From Leisingera daeponensis DSM 23529 (lineage in GTDB: Bacteria; Pseudomonadota; Alphaproteobacteria; Rhodobacterales; Rhodobacteraceae): a stretch of 64,000 nucleotides of DNA. Positions 1 to 7,759 of the stretch are shown here, piece after piece (the stretch's first letter is position 1; each line of letters begins with the position of its first letter). The translations under genes were made by a program, and so were the position numbers. The DNA lies in assembly GCF_000473145.1 (NCBI RefSeq), contig NZ_KI421500.1, positions 3,063,725 to 3,127,724 on the forward strand, given 5' to 3'. Under the pieces are notes generated by a model. The model was not told the origin of the DNA and did not search any database. It saw nothing but the letters and a program-made list of their open reading frames with translations.

Positions 1-423
1 GCCGAAACACAGGCCATGCTGCGCTACTCTGTCCTGCTCGTCAGCATGGCCACACTGGTCAGCTTTCTGATCATCGTGTTTTACGGCGACTGGCTGCTCG
101 CCCTGATGAACCCGGACTTTGCAACCGCAGCTCCCGCCCTGACAGTTCTGGGGGCCGGCTTTCTTATTTCCGTCTGCTGCGGGCCGGTGCCCAACATCCT
201 GGAGCTTGCAGGCCAGGAGAAGACGCTGCTGCGGCGGCTGGTCTGGTTCAACTTCATTTGCCTCGCCGCCCTGGTCCCGGCCACTGAGCACTTTGGCATG
301 ACCGGCGCGGCGTTCTGCACCGCAGGGCTGCGCGCTGTCACGCATATTACCCTATTATTTACCGTCAAAAAGCGGGTCGGCATCGACCCTTCCATTTTCT
401 CATTGTGGAGCAAAGCCGCATGA
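1..423 (+). CDS. Polysaccharide flippase (Wzx/MATE-like), C-terminal part
   Basis: This is the last 140 codons of a gene that begins upstream of the window; the frame is open from base 1. The fragment is strongly hydrophobic, with about four membrane segments separated by short charged loops, as in the C-terminal helices of polysaccharide biosynthesis proteins of the Wzx/MurJ-like exporter superfamily. Its stop overlaps the start of the sulfotransferase (ATGA), so it is translationally coupled to a polysaccharide operon, which supports a role in moving lipid-linked glycans across the inner membrane. The fragment has no diagnostic motif, so another multi-helix polysaccharide transporter is possible. 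Confidence 0.6.
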   Translation, partial: AETQAMLRYSVLLVSMATLVSFLIIVFYGDWLLALMNPDFATAAPALTVLGAGFLISVCCGPVPNILELAGQEKTLLRRLVWFNFICLAALVPATEHFGMTGAAFCTAGLRAVTHITLLFTVKKRVGIDPSIFSLWSKAA

Positions 424-1337
424 GCACCCCGAATTTCTTTCTGATCGGCGCCCCCAAGTGCGGCACCACCGCAATTGCCGAATACTTGTCTGAACGCGAA
501 GATGTCTTCTTCTCCAAACCCAAGGAACCGCTGTTCTGGTGCAGCGATCTGGGGATTGAACCGCACGCGCTGCGCCCGGAAACGCAGGCGGAATATGACG
601 CCCTGTTCGCCGCCGCCGACCCGGCGCGGCACAAGATTATCGGCGAGGGGACAACCTCCTATTTGCGCTCAGCGCAGGCCGTCAGCACATGCGCCAGCCG
701 CTACCCGGAGGCGAAGTTCGTGGCGATCCTGAGAAACCCCGCTGATGTGGCCCACGCCTTCCATATGGAGCAGCTGTACACCGGCCTGGAAACCGAGCAG
801 GACTTTGCCGCCGCGTGGCAGGATCAGGCCCGCCGCGAGGCCGAATGGGACGCGGCCAGGGACGGCCGCCCGGACAGCCTGCTCTACCGGCGGATCGCGG
901 CGTTTTCGCCGCAGATCGAGCGGTTCTTTGAGCTAGTGCCCGCCTCCCGGCGCAAGGTGATCATCTATGACGATTTCCGCGATAACCCGCGGGCGGTCTG
1001 GCTGGACCTGCTGTCCTTCCTCGGGCTGCCGGACGACGGGCGCACGGATTTTTCGCCCCGCAATGCCGCCCACGCCCAGCGGTTTCCCCGGCTGTCGCAT
1101 TTCCTGCTGGCGCCTCCGAAACCGCTGGCCCCGGCGGTCAGGGCGCTGCGCCTGGCGCTTCTGGCGCGCGACAGCAAGGCGGTTGCCGCGCTCAAGGGCT
1201 TCCTGAACGTCAAACGCCCCCGGTCCCGGCTGGACGACGCGCTGCGGGCGGAAATGACCGCCTGGTTCCGCCCCGGCGTGGAGCGCCTGGAAACCCTGCT
1301 GCAGCGCGACCTGTCCGCCTGGAAGGGAGAGGCGTGA
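420..1337 (+). CDS. Sulfotransferase family protein
   Basis: A 305-residue protein of the PAPS-dependent sulfotransferase superfamily. The 5'-phosphosulfate-binding loop is at residues 10-18 (GAPKCGTTA), and the 3'-phosphate region is around residues 100-113 with Arg105-Asn-Pro. The Ser that often follows in this second motif is not obvious (AHAFH here). The chosen ATG overlaps the upstream stop as ATGA; an in-frame ATG 15 bases earlier would overlap further and lacks a better binding site. Lying between a flippase and a glycosyltransferase, it probably sulfates an exported polysaccharide or its precursor; the acceptor cannot be read from the sequence. Confidence 0.85.
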   Translation: MSTPNFFLIGAPKCGTTAIAEYLSEREDVFFSKPKEPLFWCSDLGIEPHALRPETQAEYDALFAAADPARHKIIGEGTTSYLRSAQAVSTCASRYPEAKFVAILRNPADVAHAFHMEQLYTGLETEQDFAAAWQDQARREAEWDAARDGRPDSLLYRRIAAFSPQIERFFELVPASRRKVIIYDDFRDNPRAVWLDLLSFLGLPDDGRTDFSPRNAAHAQRFPRLSHFLLAPPKPLAPAVRALRLALLARDSKAVAALKGFLNVKRPRSRLDDALRAEMTAWFRPGVERLETLLQRDLSAWKGEA

Positions 1338-2416
1338 TGAGGCTTTACGTGGATGCACGCCTGCCTTGGGGATCCGGGATCGGGCGCTATGTGGCCTCGA
1401 TCCTGCCGCACATGATTGCCGCCCGTCCTGAGTGGACATTTATCCTTGGCGTGCAGCAGGGAAACAGCCATCCCGATTTGCGCAGGATTGCCGAAGCTGC
1501 CAACGTGAGTGTGCGCGAAATCCCCATCGCTCCCTTCAGCCTGGAGGAGCAGCGGCACCTGCACGCAGCCGCCGGACCGCATGATTTGGCCTGGTTCACC
1601 AATTACTGGGTGCCGTTTTTCTGGCGCTCCCCCTTTGTTGTGACCGTGCATGACCTGCTGCATCAGCGCCCCGATCTCTTTCCTGCGCCGGCTGCCAAAC
1701 GCATCGCCAGCCGGATGATGCTGGCCAATCTGCGGCGGCGGGCCCGCTCCGTGATCTTCGTCTCCGGCTTTACCCGCCGGGAGTTTATCCGCACGGCCGG
1801 CGCCCCGCGGGACTGCCGGGTCATCCATCACGGCTCCGACCACTTCCCCGCGGCTCTGCCCCCGTTTTCAAAAACCAAAAGCGCCCTGATCGTCGGGGCG
1901 CCCAAGCTGCACAAGAACATGGCGCTGGCCATCGAGGCCTGGGCCGCTGCGGCGCCGGAAGACCCGTGGCGTCTGACCGTCGTCTCGCCCGGTGACGAGC
2001 TGCGCAGTTCGGTGCCGCTGGGCCAGGCCCAGGGCTCTGTCGTGTTCCGTTCCGGACTTTCAAACGAGGAGCTGGCACGTCTCTACCGCGAGGCCGCGGT
2101 GGTGCTGTTTCCAACGAAATACGAAGGCTTCGGCTTCCCCGTCATCGAAGCGGCGCTGAACGGCGCTTATATCCTGTCCTCCACGGCGGAGGCTTTGCAG
2201 GAGGTGGCCCGGGACATGGAGGTCACCTTCCTGGACCCCGACGACAAGAGCGCCTGGGTCCGGGCGATCAGGGAGACGCTGCAGAAACCGCTGCCTGCCT
2301 GCGACACACCGGAAATCGCCCGGAATATCGCTGCCGCACAGGATTACCGCTGGGCGGACGCGGCGCAGCAGACGGTTGAGGATTTGGAGCTTAATATGGG
2401 CAATAGAACCAAATGA
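1337..2416 (+). CDS. Glycosyltransferase, GT4 family
   Basis: A 359-residue GT-B fold glycosyltransferase. The N-terminal half begins with a beta strand and a Gly-rich acceptor loop (PWGSGIGRY). The C-terminal half carries the GT4 nucleotide-sugar signature near residues 258-272 (YEGFGFPVIEAA). The ATG at 1337 shares one base with the upstream TGA; a GTG three bases earlier is the alternative. It overlaps the next gene by four bases, so it is the third cistron of a coupled polysaccharide operon. It should transfer a sugar from an NDP donor to a lipid-linked or growing glycan on the cytoplasmic side. Donor and linkage are unknown; GDP-mannose is plausible because manC lies nearby. Confidence 0.85.
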   Translation: MRLYVDARLPWGSGIGRYVASILPHMIAARPEWTFILGVQQGNSHPDLRRIAEAANVSVREIPIAPFSLEEQRHLHAAAGPHDLAWFTNYWVPFFWRSPFVVTVHDLLHQRPDLFPAPAAKRIASRMMLANLRRRARSVIFVSGFTRREFIRTAGAPRDCRVIHHGSDHFPAALPPFSKTKSALIVGAPKLHKNMALAIEAWAAAAPEDPWRLTVVSPGDELRSSVPLGQAQGSVVFRSGLSNEELARLYREAAVVLFPTKYEGFGFPVIEAALNGAYILSSTAEALQEVARDMEVTFLDPDDKSAWVRAIRETLQKPLPACDTPEIARNIAAAQDYRWADAAQQTVEDLELNMGNRTK

Positions 2417-3582
2417 CCGTCAATAGGTGGTATTTCATAGCAACCTTTTTCATATTGTTGGCCGGTTTCGATGTTGTTGCAATACCAGTCGGTGGTGGCA
2501 ATCTTCGGATAAGTATTTTAGTTCTTCTGATTTTTGTGTTTGCGAATATGAGCGCCCTCCTCAAAAGGGAGGTTGTGGAATCTAATTTAATACTTTTTAT
2601 TTTTATTGTTTTCACGTTTATTGTCTGTGTGTCGCAATTTAGGTTGAGGCCATTTCTCGAAATGGGGCACTGGCTGTCCGTTCTGGCGAGTTTTTTCTTT
2701 GCTGGGCAGATATTAGGGCGAAAAATTTCGTGGCCTTACTTGTATCGCGCTTACCTTTTTGCATTTCGGCTTCAAATTGGAGCAGGTTTTCTGATCTGGA
2801 TTGCCGTGGGGGGGCGGATTGACCTCTTTTATTATGAACCGTCCTATTTTGTGCTCGCGTCAGCACCCTATCTGGTCATCGCTACCCGGAATATTCTTTC
2901 CAAGCCTCTTTGTGCTGATCTTTTTGTCGTAGCGTGCTTTTTGATGATAACACAATCTGCAACTCTTATCGCGCTGATATGTCTTGCCTTCGCAGCAAAT
3001 TTAGTGAAACGACCAAAAGCACTTTTCTGGGTCACAATTACGGCTGGGCCAGCAGTTCTTTTCTTCTTGCCGCTCGCTTTGGTTGGCGGTGATACTCTCT
3101 TGACGTCAACTATTTCAGGTTTCATCGAGAGTCCTGATAAAATACAGTTTTTCATTGAAAGAGGCGGGAACAGGTGGCCGAGATTGATACTCGGTTGGGA
3201 TCTGCTATGGGAGAACTGGAAAATGGGTATTGGACCGGGGCAGATCGGTGAAATTCTGTCCCAACGTGATTTGTCACAATATGTTGAGCACAGATGGTGG
3301 ATGAGGCTGGATGACAAGCCGCTTACAAACGTTTTTCTTGAGCTTGCAGTCGACGTTGGCGTTATAACCGCCGCTGTCTTGGCGGTATTCATTCTGAAAA
3401 TAGCCATCCGGGTTCACCGTAAAGGCCATTGGGAAATTTCCTCCAGCATCGCAATCATGCTGATTGTGATGCTGGGCATGAGTTCGGTGTTCAGGCCTTA
3501 CGTTTGGTTGCTTTTAGGATTTGCGACAACACTAGAGAAGCGGACGCCGCTGGCATTAGGCCGAGGTGCTATTCAAGGATGA
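2413..3582 (+). CDS. O-antigen polymerase/ligase-like membrane protein
   Basis: A 389-residue polytopic membrane protein with about ten hydrophobic segments and a larger polar loop around residues 220-310 that contains RGGNRWPRL and GIGPGQIG. This layout resembles Wzy polymerases and WaaL-type ligases (O-antigen ligase superfamily), whose large periplasmic loop holds the catalytic Arg and His. It starts in an ATGA overlap with the glycosyltransferase. The gene is clearly richer in A and T than its neighbours, with many ATT, TTT and AAA codons, which suggests more recent acquisition, as is common for wzy genes. Its last 14 bases overlap the convergent spike-fibre gene. Polymerase versus ligase cannot be decided. 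Confidence 0.65.
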   Translation: MTVNRWYFIATFFILLAGFDVVAIPVGGGNLRISILVLLIFVFANMSALLKREVVESNLILFIFIVFTFIVCVSQFRLRPFLEMGHWLSVLASFFFAGQILGRKISWPYLYRAYLFAFRLQIGAGFLIWIAVGGRIDLFYYEPSYFVLASAPYLVIATRNILSKPLCADLFVVACFLMITQSATLIALICLAFAANLVKRPKALFWVTITAGPAVLFFLPLALVGGDTLLTSTISGFIESPDKIQFFIERGGNRWPRLILGWDLLWENWKMGIGPGQIGEILSQRDLSQYVEHRWWMRLDDKPLTNVFLELAVDVGVITAAVLAVFILKIAIRVHRKGHWEISSSIAIMLIVMLGMSSVFRPYVWLLLGFATTLEKRTPLALGRGAIQG

Positions 3583-4456
3583 TCCGCTTCACCCAGGGCC
3601 GTGACAGCGCGGGCCACCAGCCTTCGCTCACCGTCTCACCGGCCAGTGCGTCCTGACTATCATCATCATAGGCGATGGTCACATCAAAGGTGCCGCTGAT
3701 CCCGGTCAGGCCGGGCTGGTCGGCGCTGCGGGCGGCGGGGCTGGCATCCGTGGCGATGCAGGAACTGGCGCTGCCGCCCAGCTCCACCTGCGCGCCCCAG
3801 ATGAAGACATCGGTGTCCGCGTTCACGTCCTCGTACAGCATGAAAATCCGGTTCTGGGTGTTGGGCAGCACATCGGTGTAGCTGAAACGCTGCCAGTCCG
3901 GGGTCACGGTGATGGCCTCCGAGGTGCCGTCCGAATGGCCGAAGCGCATCACCAGCGGCGCGCTGGCGCGCAGCCAGACGCTGGCGGTGGCAATGCCGGA
4001 GACACCGCCGCCGGCAACCAGGATGCCGCCGCGCTGGCCGCCGGCGCCGCCGGTTGTCGCGGCGCAGTTCCAGGCCATCGCGGTCAGGCTTCCGTCCGGG
4101 GCGCTGTGGCCGCCGGTGAAGGCGGGCTTGGCGGCATAGCCGGACCAGACGCTCTGGGTGAAATCGCTGGAATAGCTCAGCAGGTTGCTGGCCGCCGGTT
4201 CGAACAGTGCGCCGCGGAAGGCCCCGGAGCCAAAGGCATGGTCCAGGCGCAGCACGTCCGGCCCCACCGTTTCCAGCAGGCCGCCCGCGGTCCCGCGGAC
4301 GGCGGCGGAGGCGCGGCTGAAACGCAGCGCCGAGGACAGCGGCACGGGCACGCCTGCGGCCCGGTAGGCCTGCCGCCCGAAGTCGAGCAGCAGCGCGGGG
4401 GCCGCCGCCGGACGGTGGCGGCGCGCGGTGACGGAAAAATCGGTCAGCAGCTTCAT
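3569..4456 (-). CDS. Phage/GTA-type head spike fibre-like protein
   Basis: A 295-residue protein with the architecture seen in many phage tail or spike proteins: RFSRAS near the N-terminus, then LFEPAASNLL followed by a W-containing segment and a beta-rich, lectin-like domain ending with IWGAQVELG. The start overlaps the stop of the preceding small gene (ATGA). That small gene looks like the spike base protein GhsA (Rcc01079 family) of Rhodobacter capsulatus, so this one is the positional equivalent of the spike fibre GhsB (Rcc01080), which helps GTA particles bind capsule. The order and coupling fit; fibre-level sequence identity was not tested. No capsid, terminase or tail genes lie nearby. 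Confidence 0.6.
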   Translation of the reverse strand: MKLLTDFSVTARRHRPAAAPALLLDFGRQAYRAAGVPVPLSSALRFSRASAAVRGTAGGLLETVGPDVLRLDHAFGSGAFRGALFEPAASNLLSYSSDFTQSVWSGYAAKPAFTGGHSAPDGSLTAMAWNCAATTGGAGGQRGGILVAGGGVSGIATASVWLRASAPLVMRFGHSDGTSEAITVTPDWQRFSYTDVLPNTQNRIFMLYEDVNADTDVFIWGAQVELGGSASSCIATDASPAARSADQPGLTGISGTFDVTIAYDDDSQDALAGETVSEGWWPALSRPWVKRIILE

Positions 4457-4719
4457 GCCAGCACCATCGCGTGGATGCCTGCGGCGGTGGTGCCGGTGGC
4501 GTGAACCCTGACCGTGCCCACCGGCAGGATCGAGAAATCGGCGACCTGGACGGTCCGCTGCTGTCCCCGGACAGTGGTCAGGGTCACCGCGCCGCCGGTT
4601 TCGGCATAAAGCGCAATCGCAACATCCGGCAGGTCCACGGTATCGGAGGGGACGACCGGCGCAATGTCGCGGGCGGGACCGGAGAGCGCGGGCACACGGT
4701 TGTCAAAAGGGTTGGTCAT
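4453..4719 (-). CDS. Spike base protein-like, Rcc01079 (GhsA) family
   Basis: A small 88-residue protein that begins with a DPF-like N-terminus (TNPFDNRVPALSGPA). It continues with a PSDxxDLP segment and ends with a short beta-rich core containing ATGTTA, the pattern I associate with the Rcc01079 spike base family of gene transfer agents. A GAGG ribosome binding site lies 8 bases before the ATG. The downstream fibre-like gene starts inside its stop codon, so the two should be made together and assemble as one appendage. In R. capsulatus the spike genes also sit outside the main GTA cluster. A generic phage structural protein is the alternative. Confidence 0.6.
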   Translation of the reverse strand: MTNPFDNRVPALSGPARDIAPVVPSDTVDLPDVAIALYAETGGAVTLTTVRGQQRTVQVADFSILPVGTVRVHATGTTAAGIHAMVLA

Positions 4720-4833
4720 CGGACTGGCCTCATCAGCTGTTTTGTTCCGCCAGGACGTTAAGGCATAGGGATGAAAGTCCCCCTAGGCCTGCGCACGCCC
4801 CCTTAATCCCTTCTCAACCCCTTGCGGCCCGAG

Positions 4834-5928
4834 TCAGGCGCGCTCCAGCGCCCGGGCCGCGAACGCAGAGAATTTCTCTTTGAAAACAGCCGTATCAAAC
4901 CCCTTGGCCAGTTCCCGGATCGCTTCGGGGCCGGCGACCAGGCCGGGCTCGTCCTCGAACCGGGAGATGGCGTCGTTCAGGGCGTCCGCGGTCTGCTCGT
5001 GGAACAGAACGCCGCTCACCCCTTCGATCACCGTATCCAGCGCGCCGCCGCGCCCGTAGGCGATCACCGGGCGGCCGCAGGCCATGACCTCAACCGGGAT
5101 GATGCCGAAATCCTCCTCCCCCGGAAAGATAAGCGCCTTGCACGTGGCAAACTGCTGCTTGAGTTCGGCAAAGGGCACCCGGCCCAGGAAGGTGATATTG
5201 GGGCCGGACTTGCGCTCCAGCGCCTCCCGCATTTCCCCGTCACCGACCACCACCAGCTTGCGCCCGGACGCGTTGAAGGCGTCCACCGCGAGATCCGCCC
5301 GCTTGTAGGAGACCATTTCCCCGGCCAGCAGGTAGTGGTCGCCTGCTGAAGGGGAAATCGCGAACTCCGCGGTTTCCACTGGCGGAAAGATCACCTCGGC
5401 CTCGCGCCGGTAGAACTTTTCGATGCGCTTGGCGATGAAGGAGGAATTGGCGATGAAATGATCGACACGCGCTGCCGTGGTGACATCCCAGATCCGCAGC
5501 CTGTGAGCGGCCAGGGGCATCACCAGCCGGGCCAGCCGCCCTGCGCGCGCCCGGTACACATGGTAATGGTCCCAGATGTAGCGCATCGGCGAATGGCAAT
5601 AGCTGATGTGGACCGCATCCGGGCGCACGATGACGCCCTTGGCCGGCCCGGATTCGCTGGAAATGACCAGGTCGAACTCCTGCATGTCCATAAGCTCAAG
5701 CGCCAGCGGCATCAGCGGCAGGTACTTCTGGTAATGCTTCTTTGCGCCCGGCAGCCTGCCGATAAAGGTTTCCCGCACCTCATGGCGGCGGACCCGGTCG
5801 CTGACCTGGGCGGGGTCGTAGACATGCGTGACGATCACAGCATCCGGGTAAAGGTCCAGCAGGGCTTCAAGAACCTTCTCCCCGCCGCGCATGCCGACGA
5901 GCCAGTAATGAACAATGGCGACTTTCAC
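4834..5928 (-). CDS. Glycosyltransferase, GT4 family (mannosyltransferase-like)
   Basis: A 364-residue GT-B glycosyltransferase. The N-terminal domain starts with VAIVHYWLVGMRGGEK, and the C-terminal domain has GEEDFGIIPVEVMA at about residues 268-281, the GT4 donor-binding Glu pair. A GTG start at 5928 is chosen because an AAAAGGG site lies about 8 bases upstream and the gene then follows the ManC stop by 4 bases; longer in-frame starts would run into manC. The sequence resembles WbaZ-type mannosyltransferases. Together with the coupled manC this suggests GDP-mannose as donor in polysaccharide assembly. The family is clear; the substrate is inferred. Confidence 0.8.
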   Translation of the reverse strand: MKVAIVHYWLVGMRGGEKVLEALLDLYPDAVIVTHVYDPAQVSDRVRRHEVRETFIGRLPGAKKHYQKYLPLMPLALELMDMQEFDLVISSESGPAKGVIVRPDAVHISYCHSPMRYIWDHYHVYRARAGRLARLVMPLAAHRLRIWDVTTAARVDHFIANSSFIAKRIEKFYRREAEVIFPPVETAEFAISPSAGDHYLLAGEMVSYKRADLAVDAFNASGRKLVVVGDGEMREALERKSGPNITFLGRVPFAELKQQFATCKALIFPGEEDFGIIPVEVMACGRPVIAYGRGGALDTVIEGVSGVLFHEQTADALNDAISRFEDEPGLVAGPEAIRELAKGFDTAVFKEKFSAFAARALERA

Positions 5929-5932
5929 TGAC

Positions 5933-7381
5933 TCAGCCCTTTTCGCCCTGCCCCCGCGCGTAGACATCCTCATAGCGCACAATGTCGTCCTCGCCGACAT
6001 AGGCGCCGGTCTGAACTTCGATCAGCACCATCGGCACCTTGCCGGGGTTTTCCATCCGGTGGATGGCGCCAAGCGGGACGTAGACGCTTTGGTTTTCCGT
6101 CACCAGTTTCACCTCGTCATTCACCGTTACCTTGGCAGTGCCCTTCACCACGATCCAGTGCTCAGCGCGGTGCAGGTGGCTTTGCAGCGACAGCGATGCG
6201 CCGGGATGCACCTGGATCCGCTTGACCTGGAACCGGTCGCCAACCACCAGGCTCTCGAACCAGCCCCAGGGGCGGTGGTCCTTGGGAAACTGGGTGGCCT
6301 GAGCCGCGCCCTTCTGCTTCAGCGCGGTAACGGCCTTTTTCACATCCTGGGCGCGGGACTTGTCGGCGACCAGCACCGCGTCATTCATCGCCACCGCTAT
6401 TATGCCGTCCAGCCCGATGCCGACAACCTCCAGCCCTTCGCTGTCAGCACGCAAGAGGGTGTCCCGGCAATCAATCGCGGTCGCGCCGCCGCTGGTGACA
6501 ACGCCGGTCGCGTCCGGGCCGGTTTCGCGCCAGACCGCATCCCAGCCGCCTAGGTCCGACCAGGCCGCGTCAAAAGGCACGACAGAGAGGTTTCCGGCTT
6601 TTTCCATCACCGCATAGTCGATGGAGATGTCTTCGGCGCGGCTCCAGGGCTCTGCCGCCAGGCGCAGAAAGCCGAGGTCGGTCTTGGCCTGATCCAGCGC
6701 TGCCTGCACCGGTTCGATCAACGCCGGCGCATGTGTTTTGAAGGCGGCGATGACATCCGCGGCGCGGAACAGGAAGATCCCCGCGTTCCACATGAAATTG
6801 CCCGCTGCCAGCATTTCAGCGGCGCGCGCGGCATCGGGTTTTTCGACAAACTGCTTGAGCGGAACCGGGGCGTTCCCGGCCTCTGGCGCGGCAGCAAGCT
6901 CGAGATAGCCATAGGCGGTTTCGGCATGGGAGGGGGTGATGCCAAAGGTCACCATCTGGCCTTGGGCCACCGCTTCGAGGCCCTTGGCGACAGCGGCCTG
7001 GAAGGCTGCGGTGTCCGGCACCACGTGGTCCGAGGGCGCCACCAGCAGCACCGCATCGGGGTCTTCGGCCTGGGCGCGCAGGGCCGCGGCCAGCACCGCA
7101 GGCGCGGTGTTGCGCCCCTCCGGTTCGATCAGGATGGCGCCGGGGTCGATGCCGATGGCCTGCAGCTGCTCCGTGACGATGAAGCGGAAATCGGAATTGG
7201 TCAGCACCATGGGCGCGGCAAACCTGAGCTGATCCGTCTGCCCGGACAGCCGCCGGGCTGAGGCCTGAAACAGGGTTTCTTCGCCCATCAGGGGCACGAA
7301 TTGCTTGGGATAGCTTTTGCGCGACAGGGGCCACAGGCGGGTTCCGGACCCTCCGCACAGAAGGATTGGTGTAATCAACAT
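5933..7381 (-). CDS. manC: Mannose-1-phosphate guanylyltransferase / mannose-6-phosphate isomerase
   Basis: A 482-residue bifunctional enzyme (type II PMI-GMP). The N-terminal nucleotidyltransferase domain has LCGGSGTRLWPLSRKSYPKQ at residues 8-27 and FVEKPD near residue 177. The C-terminal cupin domain, about residues 385-450, has the isomerase-type HLHRAEHWIVVKG segment. It makes GDP-mannose from mannose 1-phosphate and interconverts fructose 6-phosphate and mannose 6-phosphate. The ATG at 7381 starts exactly at the conserved N-terminus; a much longer open frame upstream is not used by the family. It is the first gene of a two-gene operon with a glycosyltransferase, supplying its likely donor. 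Confidence 0.93.
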   Translation of the reverse strand: MLITPILLCGGSGTRLWPLSRKSYPKQFVPLMGEETLFQASARRLSGQTDQLRFAAPMVLTNSDFRFIVTEQLQAIGIDPGAILIEPEGRNTAPAVLAAALRAQAEDPDAVLLVAPSDHVVPDTAAFQAAVAKGLEAVAQGQMVTFGITPSHAETAYGYLELAAAPEAGNAPVPLKQFVEKPDAARAAEMLAAGNFMWNAGIFLFRAADVIAAFKTHAPALIEPVQAALDQAKTDLGFLRLAAEPWSRAEDISIDYAVMEKAGNLSVVPFDAAWSDLGGWDAVWRETGPDATGVVTSGGATAIDCRDTLLRADSEGLEVVGIGLDGIIAVAMNDAVLVADKSRAQDVKKAVTALKQKGAAQATQFPKDHRPWGWFESLVVGDRFQVKRIQVHPGASLSLQSHLHRAEHWIVVKGTAKVTVNDEVKLVTENQSVYVPLGAIHRMENPGKVPMVLIEVQTGAYVGEDDIVRYEDVYARGQGEKG

Positions 7382-7759
7382 GATAAAATACTCGATTAAA
7401 GTTCGCTTACGCGTGGTCCTAGTAAATGACCGCTGCCCTGACAACCCTGCGGGGTGAGCCGCGGCGCAAAATTTCATCTTAGGTTTACCAAAGCCGCCGC
7501 GTTCGCCTGCTGTTTGCCCGCGCCGTTCCGGGTGCCTGAGGTTTTGAGACCGATAAGGCTTGCTGCTTACACCTGCAGGCTGAAGGGGCGGAAACGCCGT
7601 TGACGGCCGGGGCTGGCCGGGTTCGGAAATCATGTGAGGGATCGGACTGAGTCTGCTGCCTGTCATTCCATTTTGGAATGGCAGCAGTACGCAATCTCAT
7701 TGGCGTTGCGCTGGGGTTTCGCGGATAACAACACGCAGCAAGTGTTCCAAGGAGGCCGT
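7382..7759. promoter_or_regulatory. Divergent intergenic region manC / E1 dehydrogenase
   Basis: A gap of 378 bases between divergent genes, so promoters for both should lie here. The manC-proximal part is A+T richer (around 7382-7400 and 7470-7490). An imperfect palindrome occupies 7653-7687 and is listed separately. A strong AAGGAGG site precedes the right-hand gene at 7749-7755. I could not identify a convincing -35/-10 pair on either strand, and I see no credible small gene inside. Confidence 0.5.
7653..7687. promoter_or_regulatory. Palindromic element upstream of E1 gene (possible operator)
   Basis: The arms CTGCTGC (7653-7659) and GCAGCAG (7681-7687) enclose a tighter palindrome, CATTCCA-TTT-TGGAATG (7664-7680). 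The left side carries three or four extra bases, so the outer arms are slightly offset. The core TTCCA-N3-TGGAA has the size of a dimeric regulator site and lies about 73-107 bases before the E1 start. No regulator gene is adjacent, so the binding protein is unknown; a plain hairpin is the alternative. Confidence 0.4.

Noticed and set aside
3569..4719. A prophage remnant
   Set aside because: Only two spike-like genes are present; no integrase, terminase, capsid, tail or lysis gene and no attachment repeats were seen around them.
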